DNA of 64,000 nucleotides from Variovorax guangxiensis (GCF_003952165.1 NZ_RXFT01000005.1:62001-126000), one strand, 5' to 3'. Shown: positions 1-9,583, counted from the stretch's first letter. Made by a program: numbers and translations. The notes: a model not told the origin generated them from the sequence alone.

Positions 1-1590
1 GAAGCTGAATTCCTTGTCCGCCAGCGCGAACACCAGCGGATTGATCTCGTAGAAGCGGTAGACGTCGCCGCTGCGCCCGTAGACCGCGAGCGTGCCGGCG
101 CCCAGCCCGATCAGGCCCACGCGGCGCGGACCGGCCGGCGCCGCGGCGATGGCGCGGCCGATGCCCGAGGTCTGGCCGTAGTAGGTGGTGAGCTCGCGCC
201 GGCGTGCGGGGTCGGTGAACTGCGAGCCGTGCTTGACCGATCCGTGCGCCAGCTGGCGCGTGCTGTCCGAGGGCGGATCGCGCTTCATGTCGTACACCTG
301 CAGCGCCCCGTAGAAATTGCGCTGCAGGCTGCGCGCGCCCAGGTTGTCGCTGGCGATCTGCCGCAGCAGGAAGAAAGTGCAGCCGGCGGCCAGCACCACG
401 CAGCCCACCCGCAGCCATGCCCGCCGGCGCAGCACGGCCGCCGCCGCCAGCGCGGTCAGCATCAGGCCGAGCCCCAGCTCGTAGTACGCCGCCAGAACAT
501 GCGGCGCGACCAGCCCCACCATCACCCCGCCCAGCGCGCCGCCGAGTGAGAGCATCAGGTAGAAACGCGTGAGATAACGCGGCCCCGGCCGCAGCCGGGC
601 GGTCTCGCTGTGCAGGAACATGCACAGCACGAAGAGCCCCGACACGTACAGCGGCAGCGCGATCCGCACGTTGGCGCCGATGGAGTGCTGCAGCCCGAAG
701 GCGCACAACAGCAGCATGGCGGCCCCCAGCGGCAGGAACACGCCGCGCCGGTACCAGCGGTCGCTCTCGAAGCACAGCACGAAGGTCAGCAGGTACAGCG
801 ACAGCGGCAGCACCCACAGGAAGGGCACGGCCGCGACGTTCTGCGTGATGTGGTTGGTCACCGCCAGCAGCAGCCACGACGCCAGCGCCGGCAGCGCGAG
901 CCACAGGAAGCAGTCGAGCGCGCGCGGCGGCCTTTCTTCCGCTGGCGCCGCGGCGGACTCCGGCGCGGCCTGCTGCCGGACGTCTTGCGGCCAGCGCCGC
1001 GCCATGTACAGCGTGGTGCCCGCGCACAGCAGCGCGAACGCGCCGTACCCCCACGACCATCCGTGCGCCTGCTGCAGCAGCGTGCTGCGCGGCTCGATCA
1101 GCACCGGGTAGCTCAGCAGCGACAGCAGCGAGGCCAGGTTCGACAGCGAGAAATACCGGTACACCTGCGCGCCCCACGGCGTGCGCGCCACCCACGACTG
1201 CACCAGCGGCCCGGTGGTCGAGAGCAGGAAGTAAGGCAGGCCGATGGTGCAGGCCAGCAGCCCGAGGATGCGCCAGGCCGGGTCCTCGGTGCCCACCGGC
1301 TTCCAGTGGGCGCTCACCACGATCGGCAGGAAGGCCAGGCTCGCGAGCAGCAGCCCGACATGCAGCACGGCCTGCGCGCGCATGCGCAGGTGGCGCGCGA
1401 CCCAGTCGGAATACGCGTAGCCCGCGAGCAGCACGACCTGGAAGAACACCATGCAGATCGACCACACCGCGGCCGAGCCGCCGAACCACGGAAGGATCTG
1501 CTTCGCGATCAGCGGCTGGACCAGGAACAGCAGGAACGCGCTGCTGAAGATGGTTCCGGCAAACAGGAGCTGGATGCCGGCGCGCCCCAT
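1..1590 (-). CDS. Fused membrane/spermidine synthase-like protein, partial (C-terminus beyond left edge)
   Basis: The frame stays open from an ATG at 1590 to position 1, giving 530 codons without a stop. The N-terminal half is a run of hydrophobic helices beginning with a segment that contains LVQPLIAKQILPWFGG. This is typical of the membrane part of fused MFS/spermidine-synthase-like proteins. The last visible residues include YRFYEINPLVFAL, which resembles the nucleotide-binding strand of the spermidine synthase fold. The end of that domain is missing. Seven bases separate it from the upstream DUF2214 gene, so the two are probably cotranscribed. Catalytic activity as an aminopropyltransferase is not established for this membrane-fused family. 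No other identity fits as well. Confidence 0.85.
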   Translation of the reverse strand, partial: MGRAGIQLLFAGTIFSSAFLLFLVQPLIAKQILPWFGGSAAVWSICMVFFQVVLLAGYAYSDWVARHLRMRAQAVLHVGLLLASLAFLPIVVSAHWKPVGTEDPAWRILGLLACTIGLPYFLLSTTGPLVQSWVARTPWGAQVYRYFSLSNLASLLSLLSYPVLIEPRSTLLQQAHGWSWGYGAFALLCAGTTLYMARRWPQDVRQQAAPESAAAPAEERPPRALDCFLWLALPALASWLLLAVTNHITQNVAAVPFLWVLPLSLYLLTFVLCFESDRWYRRGVFLPLGAAMLLLCAFGLQHSIGANVRIALPLYVSGLFVLCMFLHSETARLRPGPRYLTRFYLMLSLGGALGGVMVGLVAPHVLAAYYELGLGLMLTALAAAAVLRRRAWLRVGCVVLAAGCTFFLLRQIASDNLGARSLQRNFYGALQVYDMKRDPPSDSTRQLAHGSVKHGSQFTDPARRRELTTYYGQTSGIGRAIAAAPAGPRRVGLIGLGAGTLAVYGRSGDVYRFYEINPLVFALADKEFSF

Positions 1591-1597
1591 GCCACGC

Positions 1598-2050
1598 CTA
1601 CTTGCCGAAGCCGCGTGCGAGGAACACCGCCACCAGCGGGATCAGCGCGATCAGGTGCGCCTGGATCATCACCAGCTTGCGGGTCTTGAGGATCTCGGCC
1701 TCGGCCGGCAGCTTGCCGGTGGCGCGCAGCGTCTTGCGCCAGCGGAAGTAGGTCAGCGTCGGGAAGATCGACACCACCCCCACGATGATGAACAGCCCCA
1801 GCTTCACGTGCAGCAGCGGGTTGGTCCAGTACCAGGCCGTGCCCTTCACGCCCCACCAGGTGCGCGCGATGCCGGTGGCGAGCACCGCGATGGCGGCGAT
1901 GCCGTAGACCATGTCGACCTTGGCCAGCCGCTCGACCACCGCCGCGTTGAGCCACTGCACGCGGCACAGCGCGGCCTCGCTGGAAATGAAGACGACCATC
2001 GTGAGGATGGCGAGCAGGTGAAGGTACGCAAGGATGGCTTCTAGCGTCAT
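1598..2050 (-). CDS. DUF2214 family membrane protein
   Basis: This 150-residue protein has four hydrophobic segments and basic loops, matching the small DUF2214 integral membrane family in length and pattern (YLHLLAILTMVVFISSE near the N-terminus, HLIALIPLVAVFLARG at the C-terminus). No enzymatic residues are evident and the family has no assigned function. The start is set at 2050. A longer reading to 2110 adds residues ([12 protein letters not shown]) encoded by a dispersed repeat that also lies in front of leuS, so that extension is almost certainly not protein. The gene is transcribed towards the spermidine-synthase-like gene, seven bases away. Confidence 0.8.
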   Translation of the reverse strand: MTLEAILAYLHLLAILTMVVFISSEAALCRVQWLNAAVVERLAKVDMVYGIAAIAVLATGIARTWWGVKGTAWYWTNPLLHVKLGLFIIVGVVSIFPTLTYFRWRKTLRATGKLPAEAEILKTRKLVMIQAHLIALIPLVAVFLARGFGK

Positions 2051-2070
2051 CGGTGGAGCTTTCAGGATGG

Positions 2071-2168
2071 CTCGCCCCCAGGCTGCGCGCACTTCGTGTC
2101 GCTTCGCCAACCCCCTGCCGGGGGCAACACCTGAGGCCCGGCAAAGCCGGTTCCTCGGTGTTCGCGAA
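2071..2168 (+). repeat. Dispersed intergenic repeat, copy A
   Basis: A 98-bp sequence beginning CTCGCCCCCAGGC and ending TTCGCGAA recurs at 36373-36471 with only a few differences. It contains two short inverted repeats, CCCCC/GGGGG around 2111-2124 and GCCCGGC-AAA-GCCGG around 2136-2150. Both copies lie just upstream of leftward genes: DUF2214 here and leuS at the other site. It looks like a REP-like non-coding repeat and has no coding sense of its own. Confidence 0.85.
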
Positions 2169-2246
2169 AGACCTCAGCGCTGTCGGCGTGGTGAGCGTAT
2201 CAACGGAATTTCAAATGCAAACACATTGTGACGCCACCGGTGCGCC

Positions 2247-3173
2247 TCAGGCCCTCCCGCCCCAGAAATCCGGGTTGCCGTATTGCTCCTTGAGGAAATC
2301 AAGCCACAGTCGCACCCGCAGCGGCATGTGCTTGGCGCCGGCGAACACCGCGTAGATGCCGTTGGGCGGCGCGGCGAACTCCTCGAGCAGCGGCACCAGC
2401 AGGCCGGCGTCGATCTCGGCCTCGACCTCCCAGGTGCTGCGCCACGCGATGCCGTGGCCGGCGAGGCACCAGTCGTGCAGCACCTGGCCGTCGGAACAGT
2501 CGAGCGGGCCGCTCGGGCGCAGGTGGATCAGCTCCTGGTTGCCTTCTTCGTTGACGACGCGGAAGGCCCAGCCGCGCGTCTGCGAGGCGTCGCTCGACAG
2601 CGTGAGGCAGGCAAAGCGCGAGAGCTCGCTTGGGTGCCTGGGCTTGCCGTGGCGGCGCACGAACTCGGGCGTGGCGACGCAGCGGCGGCGGTTGTCGGCC
2701 AGCCGCACGCTCACCAGCGACGAATCGGGCAGGTCGCCCACGCGCACCGCGCAGTCGAAGCTCTCGCCGGTGACGTCGACCACGCGGTCGCTGAGGTTCA
2801 GCGAAATGGTCACTTCCGGGTGCAGCGCATGGAAGCGCGGCACCAGCGGCGCGACGTGGCGGCGGCCGAAGCCGGCCGGCGCCGTCACGCGCAGATGGCC
2901 GCTGGCCTTGAGGCCGCCGGCGCTCACGCTGGCCTCGGCGTTCGCGAACTCGGCCAGCAGGCGCTGGCAGTCTTCGAGGAAGGCGCTGCCTTCGTGGGTG
3001 AGGGTGATGCGCCGCGTGGTGCGCACCAGCAGCTTGACGCCCAGGCGCTCCTCCAGCGCGTCGAGCCGGCGCCCCATGATCGCGGGCGCCACGCCCTCGG
3101 CCTTGGCCGCGGCAGTCAGGCTGCCGCGGGTCGCGACCGAGACGAAGGATTCGAGTTGCTTCAGGCGGTCCAT
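2247..3173 (-). CDS. LysR-family transcriptional regulator
   Basis: This 308-residue protein has the standard LysR build: an N-terminal winged helix-turn-helix (residues about 3-60, LESFVSVATRGSLTAAAKAEGV) followed by a periplasmic-binding-protein-like effector domain starting near residue 90. The HTH alanine/glycine pattern and total length match the CrgA/DmlR-like subgroup. It lies 42 bp downstream of, and in the same direction as, the TctC gene at 3216-4196, so it may be read with the lyase/CoA-transferase operon. Effector and targets cannot be inferred from sequence. The opposite strand has a long shadow frame that is not a gene. Confidence 0.9.
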   Translation of the reverse strand: MDRLKQLESFVSVATRGSLTAAAKAEGVAPAIMGRRLDALEERLGVKLLVRTTRRITLTHEGSAFLEDCQRLLAEFANAEASVSAGGLKASGHLRVTAPAGFGRRHVAPLVPRFHALHPEVTISLNLSDRVVDVTGESFDCAVRVGDLPDSSLVSVRLADNRRRCVATPEFVRRHGKPRHPSELSRFACLTLSSDASQTRGWAFRVVNEEGNQELIHLRPSGPLDCSDGQVLHDWCLAGHGIAWRSTWEVEAEIDAGLLVPLLEEFAAPPNGIYAVFAGAKHMPLRVRLWLDFLKEQYGNPDFWGGRA

Positions 3174-3215
3174 GGGGCGGGAACTATATCGCCCGCCAAC
3201 CTGGGAGCGCCTGCC

Positions 3216-4196
3216 CTACTCGGGCCGCACGCCCGCGTCGCGCACCGCCGCGCCCCAGCGTGCGTGCTCGGCCTTGATGTACTGCGCCGCCTGCTCCGGC
3301 GTACCGCCCACGGGCGTGCTGCCTTCGGCCAGCAGCTGCGAGATGGTCGCGGGCTTGGCCAGCGCCTTGTCGACGGCGGCACTGAGCTTCTTCACGATCT
3401 CGGGGCTGGTGCCTGCCGGCGCGACCAGCGCCTTCCAGTCCACCGCCTCGAAGCCCTTGTAGCTCTCTGCCACGGTGGGCACGTCGGGCATCACCGGCAG
3501 GCGCTTGGCCGACGTGACGGCCAGCGCGCGCAGGCGGCCGCCCTTCACCATCGAGAGCGCGCCCTGCGGCGTGGCGAACATGTAGTCGGTCTGGCCGCCG
3601 AGCAGGTCGGTGATGGCCGGCGCGGCGCCCTTGTACGGCACGTTGAGCACCTTGAAGCCCGCGCGCTTGGCGAGCACCTCGCCGGCCATGTGGCCCAGCG
3701 TGCCGGTGCCCGCGAGCGCCTGGCGGATCTCGCCCGGCTTGGCCTTGGCGGCGGCGACCAGGTCGGCCAGCGACTTGAACGGTGCGTCGGCGCGCACAAC
3801 CAGCACCACGGGTTGCGAGGCCACCACCGACACCGGCGCCAGGTCCTTCAATGCGTCGTAGGGCATCTTCGGGAAGAGCGTCGGGTTTATCGCGAGGTTC
3901 GCCGTCTGGCCCAGGCCGATGGTGTAGCCGTCGGGCTTGGCCTTGGCCACCACGTCCATGCCGATGTTGCCGTTGCCGCCAGCGCGGTTGTCGACGATGA
4001 AGGTCCACTTGGTGTCGTCGGCCAGCTTCTGCGCGACCAGCCGCGCCACGATGTCGGTGGCGCCCCCGGGCGTGTAGGGAACGATGAGCCGCACCGGCTT
4101 GTCGGGCCAGGCCGTATCGGCGAGGGCGGGGGCGGCGTTCAGCCATGCGGCGGCCGCGGCGCACGCCAGCAAGGCGCGCCGTGCATTGGAAAACAT
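3216..4196 (-). CDS. TctC/Bug-family periplasmic substrate-binding protein
   Basis: This 326-residue exported protein has a Sec signal peptide (residues 1-26, ending APALA) followed by the family opening WPDKPVRLIVPYTPGGATD. Bug/TctC proteins bind organic acids in the periplasm, for tripartite tricarboxylate transporters or as orphan sensors. No TctA or TctB membrane partner is present in the window. The gene lies 4 bp after the CoA-transferase stop, so HMGL-type lyase, CoA-transferase and binding protein form one operon. A reasonable inference is that the binding protein captures the organic acid that the two enzymes degrade. The ligand is unknown. Confidence 0.92.
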   Translation of the reverse strand: MFSNARRALLACAAAAAWLNAAPALADTAWPDKPVRLIVPYTPGGATDIVARLVAQKLADDTKWTFIVDNRAGGNGNIGMDVVAKAKPDGYTIGLGQTANLAINPTLFPKMPYDALKDLAPVSVVASQPVVLVVRADAPFKSLADLVAAAKAKPGEIRQALAGTGTLGHMAGEVLAKRAGFKVLNVPYKGAAPAITDLLGGQTDYMFATPQGALSMVKGGRLRALAVTSAKRLPVMPDVPTVAESYKGFEAVDWKALVAPAGTSPEIVKKLSAAVDKALAKPATISQLLAEGSTPVGGTPEQAAQYIKAEHARWGAAVRDAGVRPE

Positions 4197-4200
4197 GAGT

Positions 4201-5403
4201 TCAGTCTCCGAGGGTGATGTGTTGTGTTTCGAGCGCGGCGATTTCCTCGTCGCTGTAGCCCACTTCTTTCAGCAGCTCGCGGCCGTGCTCGCCCGTGCGC
4301 GGCGGCTGCAGGCGGATGCCCGGGCGTTCGCCGTCGAGCGTGAACGGCATGAGCGGCACCTTCGCCATGCTGCCGTCGTTCATGCGCACCGGCGCGAGGC
4401 CGCCGGTGGCGTTGAGGTGCGGATCGTCGAACAGCGCCTGCGGCTTCGTGATGGGCGCGAAGGGCAGCTCGTTCTTCTCGAACACCGCGGCGAGCTCCGC
4501 GGCGCTGTGGTTCGCCAGGTGCGAGCGCAGGATGGGCATCATCCATTCGCGCGCCAGCACACGGTCGTTGTTGGTCTTCAGGCGCGGGTCGGCCAGCATC
4601 TCGTCGAGGCCGAAGGCCTTGCAGAAGATGGCCCACTGCTTGTCGCTCACGGCCGCCAGGAAGATCTGCTCGCCGTCCTTCACGGTGAACACGTCGTACA
4701 CCGCCCAGGCCGAGATGCGGCTGGGCATCGGGTCGGCCGCCTTGCCGGTGGCGGCGAACTGCATCATGTGCTGCGCGACCAGGAACACGTTGTTCTCGAA
4801 CAGCGCCGACTGCACCTCGCAGCCCTTGCCGGTCATGTCGCGCTGGCGCAGCGCGGCCATCGCGCCGATGGCGCCGAACATGCCGCCCATGATGTCGTTC
4901 ACGCTGGTGCCCGCGCGCAGCGGGTCGCCCGAGCGGCCGGTCATGTAGGCGAGGCCGCCCATCATCTGCACCACCTCGTCGAGCGCGGTGCGGTGGTCGT
5001 AGGGGCCGGGCAGGAAGCCCTTGTGGCTCACGTAGATGAGGCGCGGGTTGAGCTTGGCCAACGTGTCGTAGTCGAGCCCCAGCTTCTTCATGGTGCCGGG
5101 CTTGAAGTTCTCGCTCACGATGTCGGCGGTGGCGATCAGCCGCAGCGCGGCCTCCACGCCCTCGGGCTTCTTGAGGTCGAGCGCGATGCTTTTCTTGTTG
5201 CGGTTGAAGGTCGGGAAGAAGCCCGAGCCCGAGCCCAGCAGGCGCCGCGTGCTGTCGCCCTCGATGGGCTCGACCTTGATGACCTCGGCGCCGAGGTCGG
5301 CCAGCAGCAGGCCACAGGTCGGGCCCATGACCATGTGGGTGAACTCGACGACGCGCACGCCCGCGTAGGGCAACGGATTCGACGGGGAATTGGCTTCAGA
5401 CAT
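4201..5403 (-). CDS. CaiB/BaiF family (class III) CoA-transferase
   Basis: This 400-residue protein opens with the family signature YAGVRVVEFTHMVMGPTCG and continues with LLADLGAEVIKVEPIEGD. Class III CoA-transferases move CoA between carboxylic acids through an aspartyl-CoA intermediate. The ATG at 5403 overlaps the stop of the upstream lyase by 8 bp, which suggests translational coupling. An alternative TTG start at 5424 adds seven residues. The partner lyase (5396-6331) suggests a route in which a dicarboxylic or branched hydroxy acid is activated to its CoA ester here and then cleaved. The substrate is not determined. Confidence 0.9.
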   Translation of the reverse strand: MSEANSPSNPLPYAGVRVVEFTHMVMGPTCGLLLADLGAEVIKVEPIEGDSTRRLLGSGSGFFPTFNRNKKSIALDLKKPEGVEAALRLIATADIVSENFKPGTMKKLGLDYDTLAKLNPRLIYVSHKGFLPGPYDHRTALDEVVQMMGGLAYMTGRSGDPLRAGTSVNDIMGGMFGAIGAMAALRQRDMTGKGCEVQSALFENNVFLVAQHMMQFAATGKAADPMPSRISAWAVYDVFTVKDGEQIFLAAVSDKQWAIFCKAFGLDEMLADPRLKTNNDRVLAREWMMPILRSHLANHSAAELAAVFEKNELPFAPITKPQALFDDPHLNATGGLAPVRMNDGSMAKVPLMPFTLDGERPGIRLQPPRTGEHGRELLKEVGYSDEEIAALETQHITLGD

Positions 5404-6331
5404 GAGCGACGGGTTCCTGGACAAAGCCTTTCGGCAGACCGGCCTCGGGCGTCATGCCGTACACCGGTTCGCCGGGCAGGCCGGCCATGAGCGGCGCGCG
5501 CGCCGCGATGAGTTTCTGGATGTCGATGCCGGTGCGCACACCCATGGCCTCGAACATGAAGACCAGGTCTTCGGTGACTGCGTTGCCCGAGGCGCCCGGC
5601 GCATAGGGGCAGCCGCCCAGGCCGCCCAGTGACGCGTCGAAGGTGCGCACGCCCTCGTCCCACGCGGCGAGGCAGTTGGCCAGGCCGAGGCCGCGCGTGT
5701 TGTGCATGTGGGCCGCGCCGGCGTGCCTGCCGATCTCCGCGCGCAGGCGCCTGAAGAGGCGGCGCACCTGCGCGGGGTTGGCATAGCCCACGGTGTCGGA
5801 CAGGCCCGATTCGTCGGCGCCGGCTTCGATGCACTGCGCGGCGAGGCGGATCACGTCGTCCTCGGGCACCAGACCCTGCAGCGTGCAGCCGAAGGCGGTG
5901 GAGATGCCGGCCTCCAGCTTCGCCTGTGGCGCGATCTCGCGGCGCAGGTCGGAGATGGCGCGCACCTCCTCGACCATCTCGGTGGGCGTCTTGCGCACGT
6001 TGGCCAGCGAATGCGCCACGCTGGCCGACACCGGCATGGTGAGCTTGTGCGCGCCGGCTTCGAGCGCGGCCTGCGCGCCCTTGCGGTTGGGCACCAGGGC
6101 CATCACCACGAGGCCCGGCAGCGTGACGGCGTGGCGCACCACCTCGGCGGCATCGGCCATCTGCGGCAGCAGCTTCGCGGGCACGAAGGAAGCGACCTCG
6201 ATCTCGCGCACGCCAGCGGCGTAGAGCGCGTCGATCCAGCGCAGCTTGTCGGCGGTGGGCATGGTGGCCTTGACCGACTGCAGGCCGTCGCGCGGGCCGA
6301 CCTCGCTGATGAGGACGTCGGGGGTTGTCAT
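5396..6331 (-). CDS. Hydroxymethylglutaryl-CoA lyase-family protein
   Basis: This 311-residue TIM-barrel lyase of the HMGL-like group cleaves 3-hydroxy-3-methylglutaryl-CoA or a related hydroxyacyl-CoA using a divalent metal. It shows GPRDGLQ at residues 12-18 (metal/catalytic Arg-Asp), AHMHNTRG with the metal-binding histidines, and the cysteine signature GGLGGCPYAPGASGN near residue 235. It is the first gene of a leftward operon with the CoA-transferase and TctC genes. The promoter region faces an IclR gene and holds two matching palindromes. A citramalyl-CoA or other lyase activity is possible because family members differ in substrate. Confidence 0.9.
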   Translation of the reverse strand: MTTPDVLISEVGPRDGLQSVKATMPTADKLRWIDALYAAGVREIEVASFVPAKLLPQMADAAEVVRHAVTLPGLVVMALVPNRKGAQAALEAGAHKLTMPVSASVAHSLANVRKTPTEMVEEVRAISDLRREIAPQAKLEAGISTAFGCTLQGLVPEDDVIRLAAQCIEAGADESGLSDTVGYANPAQVRRLFRRLRAEIGRHAGAAHMHNTRGLGLANCLAAWDEGVRTFDASLGGLGGCPYAPGASGNAVTEDLVFMFEAMGVRTGIDIQKLIAARAPLMAGLPGEPVYGMTPEAGLPKGFVQEPVAHV

Positions 6332-6358
6332 CGGATTCTGTCTCCTTGCGCTTGACTG

Positions 6359-6393
6359 TTCTGTCTTACAGAACTAAATTCCGTTAAACAGAA
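6359..6393. promoter_or_regulatory. Two tandem 15-bp palindromes, candidate IclR-regulator operators
   Basis: Site 1 at 6359-6373 is a perfect inverted repeat TTCTGT-CTT-ACAGAA. Site 2 at 6379-6393 is TTCCGT-TAA-ACAGAA, one change in a half-site. Their centres are 20 bp apart, about two helical turns. They lie in the 120-bp divergent space between the lyase operon start (6331) and the IclR gene start (6452). IclR-type regulators commonly bind paired palindromes of this size in such a position. That assignment is inference. Confidence 0.65.
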
Positions 6394-6451
6394 TTAGACC
6401 GTCGATCCACCCCGACTGTCAAGCCGCGCCATTCCCTGCCCCTCCCCAGCC

Positions 6452-7192
6452 ATGCCCCGAAAAGCCCAGACCGAATCCGTCTCCGATCTCAACGCCGCCC
6501 CCGGCGGCGCCGCCGCGGTCGACCGCGCGCTGAGCCTGCTCTCGGCTTTCCAGCCGGGCGACGAGGCGCTGTCGCTCGCGCAGTTCGCCGAGCGCACGCA
6601 GCTCTACAAGAGCACAGTGCTGCGGCTGCTGGCCTCGCTGGAACACGCGCGGCTGATCCGCCGGCAGGACGACGGCCGCTATGCGCTGGGCATGGAGATC
6701 GCGCGGCTGCACGGCCTCTACGCGGCCTCGCAGTCGCTCGACCGGATCGTGCTGCCGGTGCTGCGCGCGCTGGTCGCAACCACCGGCGAGAGCGCGGCGT
6801 ACCACGTGCGGCAGCCCCAGGGCGACAGCTGGGTGCGGCTGTGCCAGTTCCGCATCGATTCGCCGCACGTGGTGCGCGACCACGTGCGCGCCGGCGACCT
6901 GCTGCCCAACGACCGCGGCGCGGGCGCGCGCGTGCTGATCGCCTTCGGCCCCGAAGCCGAACTGCCGAGCGGCGCGAAGGAACGCAAGCTCTACGACACC
7001 ATCCGTGCGCAGGGCTGGTGCGCGCTGGTGGGCGACCGCACTGCCGAGCTGGCCGGCATCTCGGCGCCGGTGCTCCACGCCGACGGCAGCCTCGCGGCCG
7101 CGGTCACGCTGACGATGCCCACGCACCGCTATGACGAGCGCTACATCGAGCCGGTGCGCGCGGCGGCCAGGGAACTGAGCGGACAGGTCTGA
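6452..7192 (+). CDS. IclR-family transcriptional regulator
   Basis: This 246-residue protein has an N-terminal winged HTH (about residues 18-80, [28 protein letters not shown]) and a C-terminal GAF-like IclR effector domain ([15 protein letters not shown] onward). It is divergent from the lyase/CoA-transferase/TctC operon and is the likely regulator of it, given the paired palindromes at 6359-6393. Malate synthase G follows 148 bp downstream on the same strand, so a link to glyoxylate metabolism is possible but unproven. The effector is probably a small organic acid, as is usual in the family. Confidence 0.92.
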   Translation: MPRKAQTESVSDLNAAPGGAAAVDRALSLLSAFQPGDEALSLAQFAERTQLYKSTVLRLLASLEHARLIRRQDDGRYALGMEIARLHGLYAASQSLDRIVLPVLRALVATTGESAAYHVRQPQGDSWVRLCQFRIDSPHVVRDHVRAGDLLPNDRGAGARVLIAFGPEAELPSGAKERKLYDTIRAQGWCALVGDRTAELAGISAPVLHADGSLAAAVTLTMPTHRYDERYIEPVRAAARELSGQV

Positions 7193-7340
7193 GCCGGCGA
7201 GCCCGCTCGAGGCCCTTGGCGCTGGCCGCCAATTACCTTCATTTCTGTCACGGATAAATCCCGATTCAGTCTCTTACTCGCCAGCAAAGTATCGAATAAA
7301 GTTCGTCCCAGGATTGCATTTTTCTCAAGGAGAAACCCAC

Positions 7341-9515
7341 ATGACCGCCCGCACCACCGCCCACGGACTCCAGGTCGCGACCGAGCTGCATCGCTTCATC
7401 GAGGACAAGGTCCTTCCCGCCAGCGGCGTGGCCAGCGACGTCTTCTGGAAGGGCTTCGACGCCATCGTCAGCGACCTCGCGCCGAAGAACATCGCCCTGC
7501 TGGCCGAGCGCGACCGCCTGCAGAGCGAGCTCGACGCCTGGCACAGGAAGAACCCCGGCCCCATCGCCGACATGCCGGCGTACCGCGCCTTCCTCGAGAA
7601 GATCGGCTACCTGCTGCCCCAGCCCAAGGGCGTGAAGGCCACGACCGCCAACGTCGACTCCGAACTCGCGCTGCAGGCCGGTCCGCAGCTGGTGGTGCCC
7701 ATCCTCAACGCGCGCTATGCGCTCAACGCCGCCAACGCGCGCTGGGGCTCGCTGTACGACGCGCTCTACGGCACCGACGCGATTCCCGAAACCGGCGGCG
7801 CCGAGAAGGGCAAGGGCTACAACCCGGTGCGCGGCGCCAAGGTCATCGAGTTCGCGCGCAACGTGCTCGACCAGGCCGCGCCGCTGATCAACGGCTCGCA
7901 CAAGAACGCCACCGGCTACAGCGTGAAGGACGGCAAGCTCGTCGTCGCGCTGCAAAGCAGCAGCACCGGCCTGGCCGATGCATCGCAATTCGTCGGCTTC
8001 CAGGGCGACGCCGCCTCGCCGTCGTCGGTGCTGCTCAAGCACAACGGCATCCACCTGGACATCCGCATCGACCGCTCCACGCCCATCGGCAAGAGCGACG
8101 CCGCCGGCGTGAGCGACCTGGTGCTCGAAGCCGCGCTCTCCACCATCCTCGACCTGGAAGACTCGGTGGCCGTGGTCGACGCCGCCGACAAGGTGGTGGC
8201 GTACTCGAACTGGCTGGGCATCGTCGAAGGCACGCTCACGGAAGAAGTCACCAAGGGCGACAAGACCTTCACGCGCGGCCTGAACGCCGACCGCGAGTAC
8301 ACCGGCGCCGACGGCAAGCCCGTGAAGCTGCACGGCCGCTCGCTCATGTTCCTGCGCAACGTGGGCCACCTGATGACCAACCCGGCCGTGCTGTACGCAG
8401 ATGGCAAGGAAATCCCCGAGGGCATCCTCGATGCCGTGGTGACCACCACCATCGCCACCATCGACCTCAAGCGCAAGGGCAACTCGCGCACCGGCAGCAT
8501 CTACATCGTCAAGCCGAAGATGCACGGCCCGGCCGAAGTGGCCTTCGCCAGCGAACTTTTCGGCCGCGTCGAGCAGCTGCTGGGCCTGCCCGCCAACACC
8601 GTGAAGCTGGGCATCATGGACGAGGAGCGCCGCACCAGCGTCAACCTCAAGGCCTGCATCGCCGAGGCCGCCGCGCGCGTGGCCTTCATCAACACCGGCT
8701 TCCTCGACCGCACCGGCGACGAGATGCACACCGCCATGCAGGGTGGCCCGATGATCCGCAAGGGCGACATGAAGTCCAGCGCGTGGATCGGCGCCTACGA
8801 GAAGAACAACGTGCTCGTCGGCCTGTCCAGCGGCCTGCGCGGCAAGGCGCAGATCGGCAAGGGCATGTGGGCCATGCCCGACCTGATGGCCGCCATGCTC
8901 GAGCAGAAGATCGGCCACCCCAAGGCCGGCGCCAACACCGCCTGGGTGCCCTCGCCCACCGCCGCCACGCTGCACGCGCTGCACTACCACCAGGTCAGCG
9001 TGACCGCGGTGCAGCAGGAACTGGAGAAGATCGACGCCGACGCCGAGCGCGACAACATCCTCAACGCCCTGCTGCAGGTGCCGATCGCGGCGGAGGCCAA
9101 GTGGACCGCCGAAGAGCGCCAGCAGGAAATCGACAACAACGTGCAGGGCATCCTCGGCTACGTGGTGCGCTGGATCGACCAGGGCGTGGGCTGCTCGAAG
9201 GTGCCCGACATCCACAACGTCGGCCTGATGGAAGACCGCGCCACCCTGCGCATCTCCAGCCAGCACATCGCCAACTGGCTGCTGCACGGCGTGGTCACCA
9301 AGGCCCAGGTCGACGAGACCTTCCAGCGCATGGCCAAGGTGGTCGACGAGCAGAACGCAGGCGACCCGCTCTACAAGCCGATGGCCGGCAACTTCACCAC
9401 CTCGGCGGCCTACAAGGCGGCGCAGGACCTGGTGTTCAAGGGCATCGAGCAGCCGAGTGGGTATACGGAGCCGCTGCTGCATGCGTGGCGCCTGAAGGTG
9501 AAGGGCGAGGCCTGA
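7341..9515 (+). CDS. glcB: Malate synthase G
   Basis: This 724-residue protein has the length typical of the monomeric G isoform (about 720-725). It condenses glyoxylate with acetyl-CoA to malate and completes glyoxylate use in the cytoplasm. Recognisable stretches include [16 protein letters not shown], the catalytic region [23 protein letters not shown] and MWAMPDLMA. The ATG at 7341 is preceded by AAGGAG at 7328-7333, so upstream in-frame codons from 7314 are leader. Two hairpins follow the stop. The nearest regulator is the IclR gene at 6452-7192. Confidence 0.96.
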   Translation: MTARTTAHGLQVATELHRFIEDKVLPASGVASDVFWKGFDAIVSDLAPKNIALLAERDRLQSELDAWHRKNPGPIADMPAYRAFLEKIGYLLPQPKGVKATTANVDSELALQAGPQLVVPILNARYALNAANARWGSLYDALYGTDAIPETGGAEKGKGYNPVRGAKVIEFARNVLDQAAPLINGSHKNATGYSVKDGKLVVALQSSSTGLADASQFVGFQGDAASPSSVLLKHNGIHLDIRIDRSTPIGKSDAAGVSDLVLEAALSTILDLEDSVAVVDAADKVVAYSNWLGIVEGTLTEEVTKGDKTFTRGLNADREYTGADGKPVKLHGRSLMFLRNVGHLMTNPAVLYADGKEIPEGILDAVVTTTIATIDLKRKGNSRTGSIYIVKPKMHGPAEVAFASELFGRVEQLLGLPANTVKLGIMDEERRTSVNLKACIAEAAARVAFINTGFLDRTGDEMHTAMQGGPMIRKGDMKSSAWIGAYEKNNVLVGLSSGLRGKAQIGKGMWAMPDLMAAMLEQKIGHPKAGANTAWVPSPTAATLHALHYHQVSVTAVQQELEKIDADAERDNILNALLQVPIAAEAKWTAEERQQEIDNNVQGILGYVVRWIDQGVGCSKVPDIHNVGLMEDRATLRISSQHIANWLLHGVVTKAQVDETFQRMAKVVDEQNAGDPLYKPMAGNFTTSAAYKAAQDLVFKGIEQPSGYTEPLLHAWRLKVKGEA

Positions 9516-9526
9516 TCGCCTTGCCC

Positions 9527-9583
9527 GGCCCGGCATTGCGCCGGGCCTGACGCACGCAACGAACGGCGCCCGAGGGCGCCGTT
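9527..9583 (+). terminator. Tandem hairpins after glcB, probable terminator
   Basis: Just after the glcB stop there are two GC-rich stem-loops. The first is GGCCCGGC/GCCGGGCC at 9527-9547 with a 5-base loop. The second is AACGGCGCC-CGAG-GGCGCCGTT at 9562-9583. Only a short T-run (GTTCT) follows the second, so termination strength is uncertain. Confidence 0.6.
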
